From contig JAHELX010000103.1 of the NCBI GenBank assembly GCA_024643945.1, positions 1 to 11,373 of the forward strand: DNA of 11,373 bases. Reading direction: 5' to 3'. Origin of the DNA: Anaerolineales bacterium (GTDB taxonomy: Bacteria; Chloroflexota; Anaerolineae; 4572-78; NAK82). Shown here in pieces: positions 7,368 through 11,373 of this stretch; within the stretch, counting starts at the first letter, position 1, and each line of letters opens with the position of its first letter. The notes below the pieces were generated by a model. It had not been told where the DNA came from and ran no database searches. It saw nothing but the letters and a program-made list of their open reading frames with translations. The position numbers and the translations under genes are program-made.

Positions 7368-7409
7368 TCGGTTGAGTTCGTTAGCCTGTAGCTTAACAGA
7401 GAGGCTGAA

Positions 7410-8633
7410 GTGAATCAGCAGATAGATACCCCCTCCCCCACTGCCAGGCAATTGTTGGAGGCGAAAACCTCGCGACTCCAGATGATGCTTGAAGTGAGTC
7501 GCGTCCTCAACTCCACCCTTGACCTGGACACCCTCTTGCGTATGATCATTGAGGTTGCCACTCAGGTCACCCAAACCGAGGCAGCTTCTATCTTACTGTT
7601 AGACGAGAAAACGGGGGAGTTGCATTTTGAAGCAGCTACGGGCGTCAAACGGGCTGAGGTTAAGCGTACCGTGGTGCCGCTCGAAGGGAGTATCGCCGGC
7701 TGGATCGTTACTCACAAACAGCCTTTGATGGTGAATAACGTACACCACGACCCTCGCCATTATGTCCAGGTAGACCGCGCTACCCAGTTCGATACGCGCT
7801 CCATCCTAGGTGCCCCTTTGCACGTGAAAGACCAAACCATCGGCGTATTAGAAGTCCTCAACAAGCGAGACAAATCTTCTTTCACTGAACAGGATATTGA
7901 GACATTGGAAACTCTGGCTGCCCAGGCAGCCGTCGCGATTGCTAACGCCCGCCTCTTCGCCCAGAGTGATCAACTGGCTGACATAATCCACGAATTGCGC
8001 ACGCCGATGACGTCCATCGTAGGCTACACCCAGATCTTGCTCAAGAACGAGGACCTACCGCCATCGACGCAAAGGACTTATCTGGAGACTATCAACCGGG
8101 AAGCGGTACACTTGGGCAAAATGGTCAACGACTTTCTTGACCTGGTCAGGTTGGAGAGCGGACGTGCCCGTCTGGAACGGGAACCAGTGAATATGGAGCA
8201 TCTTGCTCGCGAAGTGGTGATGTCACTGCTGCCCCAGGCCAACGAGGGTGACATCTCTGTTCACCTACACGCCGATGCTCATCTGCCCCCGGTGCCCGGT
8301 GATGAGGAACAACTGAAGCAGGTGTTGGTGAATCTCGTCAGCAATGCCATCAAATATAACCGTGAGGGGGGGCGCATCGATGTCAGCCTGAACCTGTTCG
8401 GCGATAGCCTGTGCACGACAGTAGTAGATACCGGTCGGGGCATCTCTGCAGAAAACTTGCCCCGGGTATTCGACAAGTTCTATCGGGAGGAAGGTGACGA
8501 GACTACGGTTAAGGGCGCGGGGCTTGGGTTGTCCATCGCCAGGCAAATTGTCGAGGCTCACGGCGGCAGTATTTGGGCGGAGAGCAAACCAGGCGTAGGG
8601 AGTAACTTCAGTTTTACCTTGCCGCTGCGTTAG
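7410..8633 (+). CDS. Cytoplasmic GAF-domain sensor histidine kinase (orphan)
   Basis: Two-component sensor kinase: ligand or redox sensing by a GAF domain is passed to an autokinase. The 407-residue protein has a short N-terminal helix, a GAF domain (about 30-182), a HisKA dimerisation domain with phosphoacceptor His194 in DIIHELRTP, and a HATPase_c domain with N box NLVSNAIKYN (308-317), G1 DTGRGI (340-345), F box FDKFYR (354-359) and G2 GAGLGLSIA (369-377). All catalytic motifs look intact. There is no signal peptide, membrane segment or fused receiver domain, and no response regulator is adjacent, so its partner must lie elsewhere. It starts at GTG with GAGG five bases upstream. The ligand cannot be told from sequence. 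Confidence 0.92.
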   Translation: MNQQIDTPSPTARQLLEAKTSRLQMMLEVSRVLNSTLDLDTLLRMIIEVATQVTQTEAASILLLDEKTGELHFEAATGVKRAEVKRTVVPLEGSIAGWIVTHKQPLMVNNVHHDPRHYVQVDRATQFDTRSILGAPLHVKDQTIGVLEVLNKRDKSSFTEQDIETLETLAAQAAVAIANARLFAQSDQLADIIHELRTPMTSIVGYTQILLKNEDLPPSTQRTYLETINREAVHLGKMVNDFLDLVRLESGRARLEREPVNMEHLAREVVMSLLPQANEGDISVHLHADAHLPPVPGDEEQLKQVLVNLVSNAIKYNREGGRIDVSLNLFGDSLCTTVVDTGRGISAENLPRVFDKFYREEGDETTVKGAGLGLSIARQIVEAHGGSIWAESKPGVGSNFSFTLPLR

Positions 8634-8656
8634 ATATGAAACGGCCTTGTTTTCTT

Positions 8657-9613
8657 TCAATCAGTAGTGAGCAAAACTTTGAGCACGCCGGGCGCAACCG
8701 CTCGCTCGAAGGCGACCAGGCCCTCGTCCAGTGAAAAGGTTTCGTGGATGAGCGGCTCAACGTCAACCAGCCGCTGCTCCAGCAAGCGTAAGGCGGATGC
8801 AAACGGCCCGCAGCGGGAGCCAATGAGGGTTACCTCATCTACGACGACCATGCTCAAGTCGAGGGTGACCTCGGCGTGGAAGGTACTCTTGAGCACCAGG
8901 GTGCCCCGGGGACGGACCAGCGCCCGGGCGGCGGCAAACCCTTCGGCGCTGCCGGTAGCTTCCACGACGACGTCGGCCCCGGGCGTAACTCCCTCTCCAG
9001 CGATTTGAGTGCGGATCCCCCGTCGTTCCAGAATGGCCAGCTTTTCCGGGTGTCGTCCCACGCCCAGCAGATTGCATCCGGTCAGTTGCAGCACCTGGGC
9101 GATGAGCAGCCCCAGCTTGCCGTCGCCCAACACCAACACCCGGTCGGTGAGCCGAATGTGAACCCGGTCGGTAATCTCGCAGGCGGCGGCCAGCGGTTCG
9201 GTGAACACCGCCCACTCGTCGGGGACTGCGGGAGGCACCGGATGGAGCAGGTTAACCGGCAGCGTGAAGTAGTCAGCCATAGTGCCATCCCGCCGATCAA
9301 TCCCCAGGGTGGTGCGATTAGGGCAATGGGTGGGGTCGCCTCGGCGGCAGGTGAAACACTGACCGCAATAGGCGTTGATCTCGCCCACCACTCGCTGCCC
9401 CACCATCTCCGGCGCATCGTCGGCACGGGCCACCACCCCCACGAATTCGTGACCCAGCACGCCCTTAAACCCCATGTATCCGCGCACAATCTCCAGGTCG
9501 GTATTGCAGACGCCGGCCAGCCGGGTGCGAATCAACGCCTCGCCCGGTGGTGGGGTGGGGTCGGAGGCGCCGGGCTGATACTGAAGTCTTTCATCAAAAT
9601 ACAGTGCGCGCAT
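8657..9613 (-). CDS. Zinc-dependent medium-chain (alcohol dehydrogenase-like) oxidoreductase
   Basis: MDR-superfamily NAD(P)-dependent dehydrogenase of 318 residues, shorter than the usual 340-380. The GroES-like part has Cys36, the GHE motif at 54-56 and Glu139 (FTEP), consistent with the catalytic zinc site. Cys83, Cys86, Cys89 and Cys97 form the structural zinc site. The Rossmann fold shows VLVLGDGKLGLL (159-170). The second strand ends GVGRHPEK, with Arg187 where NAD-preferring enzymes often have Asp, so NADP(H) is more likely; this is inference. Substrate is unknown; sorbitol, threonine or other polyol-type dehydrogenase activities are all possible. It converges on the kinase gene with only 23 nt between stops. 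The ATG has a weak ribosome binding site (GGAATGAG). Confidence 0.88.
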   Translation of the reverse strand: MRALYFDERLQYQPGASDPTPPPGEALIRTRLAGVCNTDLEIVRGYMGFKGVLGHEFVGVVARADDAPEMVGQRVVGEINAYCGQCFTCRRGDPTHCPNRTTLGIDRRDGTMADYFTLPVNLLHPVPPAVPDEWAVFTEPLAAACEITDRVHIRLTDRVLVLGDGKLGLLIAQVLQLTGCNLLGVGRHPEKLAILERRGIRTQIAGEGVTPGADVVVEATGSAEGFAAARALVRPRGTLVLKSTFHAEVTLDLSMVVVDEVTLIGSRCGPFASALRLLEQRLVDVEPLIHETFSLDEGLVAFERAVAPGVLKVLLTTD

Positions 9614-9669
9614 GGCTCATTCCGCCTGTCAGTAAATCACCGAGAGTCTACCAATCTCGAGGTATTTCC

Positions 9670-9698
9670 ATTTTAGTACAGATGGATGTCTTCTGCAA
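9670..9698 (-). promoter_or_regulatory. Probable promoter of the dehydrogenase gene
   Basis: On the minus strand, TTGCAG (9693-9698), a 17-bp spacer and TAAAAT (9670-9675, five of six to consensus). A start near 9663 would leave a 50-nt leader before the ATG at 9613. The -35 is weak. Confidence 0.4.
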
Positions 9699-9859
9699 GG
9701 GGGGCGCAAAAGGGGGATGCGTTCGGATTTCGGGGCAAGTCACGCACACCACGGCAGGTAGGGGCAATCCCCGCGAGGCTGTAAGAAATTGGCAGAGCGT
9801 GGCCTGTGGAGATACCCCAAAATGATGTCCCAAATCGGTGACGGTCCCGCATAAAACTT

Positions 9860-9887
9860 TTGAAAGTCGGAGTAAATGTGATATACT
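9860..9887 (+). promoter_or_regulatory. Strong promoter upstream of the P-loop kinase-like gene
   Basis: TTGAAA (9860-9865, five of six), a 16-bp spacer and TATACT (9882-9887, five of six) preceded by TGA, an extended -10. Predicted start near 9894. It would drive the short frame at 9896 and/or the kinase-like gene at 10062. Confidence 0.6.
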
Positions 9888-9895
9888 GGACGCAA

Positions 9896-10033
9896 ATGAA
9901 AATAGCCCTCGTCACCGAGGAGCATTCGCAGAGCAGGCAGGTGCTTACCCGCCTGTCGTGTTTCATGATGCCGGTATCCTACCGCTTCTGGCAAACCTGG
10001 CTCAATACGTACGGGCACGTTGATGACGCTTAA
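9896..10033 (+). CDS. Possible leaderless small protein (45 codons)
   Basis: ATG at 9896, only 9 nt after the -10 hexamer, opens a frame of 45 codons ending in TAA at 10031-10033. A transcript from the predicted start near 9894 would be essentially leaderless. The peptide begins MKIALVTEEHSQSRQ and contains no obvious domain; residues near 23-40 are moderately hydrophobic with three aromatic residues. There is no Shine-Dalgarno site. It ends 28 nt before the kinase-like gene. It could be a leader peptide, a remnant of a larger gene (MKIALVTE is a common opening of glycosyltransferases) or a chance frame; the last is quite possible. Confidence 0.25.
   Translation: MKIALVTEEHSQSRQVLTRLSCFMMPVSYRFWQTWLNTYGHVDDA
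9934..9955 (+). repeat. Hairpin in the kinase-gene leader
   Basis: CAGGC-A-GG and CC-C-GCCTG pair over 7 bp with one A/C mismatch around the loop TGCTTA. It lies about 40 nt into the predicted transcript and inside the 45-codon frame. No U-run follows. Confidence 0.35.
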
Positions 10034-10035
10034 TC

Positions 10036-10054
10036 CAGAGTTTCACGTACTCTG
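10036..10054 (+). repeat. Hairpin directly before the kinase-like gene
   Basis: CAGAGT (10036-10041) and ACTCTG (10049-10054) form a perfect 6-bp stem with a 7-nt loop, 7 nt before the GTG codon at 10062. It occupies the place where a ribosome binding site for that GTG should be. Confidence 0.35.
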
Positions 10055-10061
10055 ATCTCAA

Positions 10062-10802
10062 GTGAGGGACGCTTTGGGCAAGAATACTTTCGATGTTTTG
10101 ATCCTGATTGGTCGGCCAGCCTCTGGCAAGAGCGAGATCATTGATTTTCTGATGCACACTGCTCCTGACGTCCGGCGCAATAAGTTCCACATCGCCGACC
10201 TGGATATTCTCGACGACTTTCCTATGCTTTGGGCCTGGCTCGAGGAAGACCACATCCTGAGCAAACAGCTAGAGCAGCCACGACTGCACACCGACGCCGA
10301 CGGTTATTTCAAGGATCGTTACCTTTGGCATCTATTGATTGAGCGGGTTAGCCTGGAGTATCAGAAACGGCTGCGCGATGATCCAAGGTATCTCGACCAC
10401 ACCACAACGATCATCGAGTTCGCGCGGGGTAGCGAGCACGGTGGCTATGCAGAGGCGTTTCCGCACCTGGCTGACGACCTCCTTCACCGGGCCGCCGTCC
10501 TCTATGTACACGTCTCTTTCGAAGAATCGCTGCGGAAGAACCGGCGCCGATTTAACCCGGAACGGCCGGATAGCATCCTGGAACATTCTCTGCCCGATGA
10601 TAAGTTAGCGCGACTCTACCGCGATGACGACTGGGCCACGTTCAGTAACGGCAATTCAGACTTCCTCAGCTTATGTTCCATCCGCGTGCCGTACGTCATC
10701 TTTGAGAACGAAGACGACGTGACGACTGACAAGTCGGATCTGCTGGCGGCCCGATTGGAAGCGGTGTTGGGACGGCTGTGGGAGCTGCAGCGCGCTCGCT
10801 GA
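10062..10802 (+). CDS. P-loop nucleotide-kinase-like protein of unknown function
   Basis: I cannot assign a family name. The 246-residue protein has a Walker A motif GRPASGKS (17-24) after a hydrophobic strand (DVLILI), as in small-molecule kinases. HIADLDILDDFP (43-54) supplies acidic residues where such kinases hold substrate or magnesium. TTTIIEFARG (114-123) is a second hydrophobic strand ending in Glu119. VLYVHVSFEESLRKNRRRF (146-164) followed by an Arg/Lys-rich part resembles a LID region. No membrane segment is visible. The first possible start is GTG at 10062, after an in-frame stop at 10053, but it has no ribosome binding site. TTG at 10074 has GAGGG five bases upstream and may be the true start, giving 242 residues. 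The substrate is unknown and neighbours give no pathway. Confidence 0.75.
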   Translation: MRDALGKNTFDVLILIGRPASGKSEIIDFLMHTAPDVRRNKFHIADLDILDDFPMLWAWLEEDHILSKQLEQPRLHTDADGYFKDRYLWHLLIERVSLEYQKRLRDDPRYLDHTTTIIEFARGSEHGGYAEAFPHLADDLLHRAAVLYVHVSFEESLRKNRRRFNPERPDSILEHSLPDDKLARLYRDDDWATFSNGNSDFLSLCSIRVPYVIFENEDDVTTDKSDLLAARLEAVLGRLWELQRAR

Positions 10803-10870
10803 AGAAGGGCTACACACCGAGTAGCTTCCATTATGGTGAGTACTAACGGATAGGCAATAGGCACTTGTAC

Positions 10871-10878
10871 AAGGAGGG
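10871..10878 (+). promoter_or_regulatory. Ribosome binding site of the right-edge membrane protein
   Basis: AAGGAGGG, 6 nt before the ATG at 10885. It is one of the best sites in the window and fixes the start of the truncated gene. I see no clear promoter or strong terminator in the 82 nt after the kinase-like gene, so cotranscription is possible. Confidence 0.65.
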
Positions 10879-10884
10879 AAACCC

Positions 10885-11373
10885 ATGGACATCGTTAGAA
10901 TTTTAGCAGGTATTGTCTTGCTCACCCTGGGTCGTAAGCTCTTCTGGTTGTTCGTCGGCGTAGCTGGTTTTGTGTTCGGATTTGGATTCGCCACACAATT
11001 CTTGAGTGGACAACCCGATTGGATAGTGCTTGTTGTCGCGCTAGTCGCTGGATTGGTAGGCGTGCTCCTCGCTCTTTTCCTGCAGCGATTGGCGGTTGGG
11101 GTCGCCGGATTTATAGCGGGAGGGTATATCCTCATCAATTTGCTGAATGCATTGGGATGGCAAACTGGCCAGTTGGCTTGGCTGCCCTTCGTCATCGGTG
11201 GCATCATCGGTGCGGTGCTGGTACTCATCCTGTTTGACTGGGCTTTGATCATCCTATCTTCCCTTACCGGGGCTACCCTCATCGTTCAAACTCTTCATTT
11301 CGGCTCCCTGATTATGGCATTGGCGTTCATTGTCTTGCTCGTCGTAGGTATCATGATTCAAGCCAGCATGATG
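10885..11373 (+). CDS. Polytopic membrane protein, DUF4203/TM198-like (truncated by right edge)
   Basis: The frame is open for 163 codons from a well-supported ATG to the window end with no stop, so the C-terminus is missing. It is very hydrophobic, with about six predicted membrane segments near residues 5-38 (one or two), 46-67, 69-90, 98-118, 119-136 and 140-159, separated by very short loops. The motif VGVAGF occurs twice (24-29 and 71-76), each followed by Gly-rich sequence, which suggests an internal repeat. Gly spacing and overall layout resemble the TM7S3/TM198-like (DUF4203) family, whose bacterial function is unknown; this match is by memory and moderate in confidence. No enzymatic residues stand out. 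Confidence 0.75.
   Translation, partial: MDIVRILAGIVLLTLGRKLFWLFVGVAGFVFGFGFATQFLSGQPDWIVLVVALVAGLVGVLLALFLQRLAVGVAGFIAGGYILINLLNALGWQTGQLAWLPFVIGGIIGAVLVLILFDWALIILSSLTGATLIVQTLHFGSLIMALAFIVLLVVGIMIQASMM

Larger units (their letters stand above)
9614..9895. other. Intergenic region between divergent genes
   Basis: No credible gene is seen in these 282 nt; the open frames on the minus strand are rich in Cys, Pro and Arg and lack start signals. It holds promoter-like sequences for both flanks and a G-rich patch at about 9699-9716. A 4-bp hairpin GGGG-CAAT-CCCC lies at 9761-9772. Nothing else stands out. Confidence 0.5.

Noticed and set aside
7042..7574. Minus-strand frames upstream of nusA (7042-7290 and 7110-7574)
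   Set aside because: They run through the nusA promoter, the G-rich repeat and the start of the kinase gene, have low-complexity Pro/Arg/Gly content, and show no ribosome binding site or RimP features.
8634..8656. Possible bidirectional terminator between the convergent kinase and dehydrogenase genes
   Set aside because: Only GAAAC/GTTTTC-type pairing is available, AT-rich and about 5 bp, so I cannot support a terminator although transcription must end nearby.
8835..9489. Long overlapping frames opposite or out of phase with the dehydrogenase
   Set aside because: They are shadows of a high-GC real gene whose motifs (zinc ligands, Rossmann fold) are all in the chosen frame.
9673..10018. Minus-strand frames of about 92-97 codons between the dehydrogenase and kinase-like genes
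   Set aside because: They overlap the strong plus-strand promoter and the dehydrogenase promoter, lack ribosome binding sites, and their Cys/Pro/His-rich composition is typical of antisense frames.
10803..10830. Hairpin GGGCTAC-loop-GTAGCTT after the kinase-like gene
   Set aside because: Seven pairs, two of them G-T wobbles, followed by TTCCATT and not a T-run; too weak to call a terminator.

Overview
The window looks like chromosomal DNA of a Chloroflexota (Anaerolineae-like) bacterium. That assignment is an inference from moderate-to-high GC, a short roughly 600-residue IF2, a NusA with a long acidic tail ending in a basic patch, and a soluble GAF histidine kinase of a type common there. 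No marker in the window proves it.

Positions 1-7140 (minus strand) hold a nusA-type transcription/translation operon, read right to left: nusA, ylxR (rnpM), a 528-nt non-coding stretch, infB, rbfA, truB, ribF, then the first 37 codons of an unidentified gene running off the left edge. The products cover transcription elongation and termination (NusA), RNase P modulation (YlxR/RnpM), initiation (IF2), 30S maturation (RbfA), tRNA psi55 (TruB) and FMN/FAD synthesis (RibF). Genes are tightly packed (rbfA/truB overlap by 4 nt; most gaps are 15-47 nt). The exception is the ylxR-infB gap, exactly where ylxQ sits in many Firmicutes operons; it has no convincing ORF but a row of inverted repeats. rimP, often the first gene, is not upstream of nusA. 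nusA has a very good extended -10 promoter (7129-7157) about 170 nt upstream, and an intrinsic-terminator-like hairpin (7070-7093) lies between promoter and gene, so an attenuated leader is plausible.

Positions 7140-7410 separate the operon from a divergent gene and carry an inverted repeat, a tandem G-rich palindromic repeat and a second extended -10 promoter. Positions 7410-8633 (plus) encode an orphan cytoplasmic GAF histidine kinase. It converges on a zinc-type medium-chain dehydrogenase (8657-9613, minus) with its own probable promoter.

Positions 9614-11373 are accessory. A strong promoter (9860-9887, plus) fires into a 170-nt leader with a possible leaderless 45-codon ORF and two hairpins, then an unassigned P-loop kinase-like protein (10062-10802). 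A polytopic membrane protein resembling the DUF4203/TM198-like family follows and is still open at the right edge. I see no tRNA, rRNA, CRISPR array, insertion sequence or phage gene.
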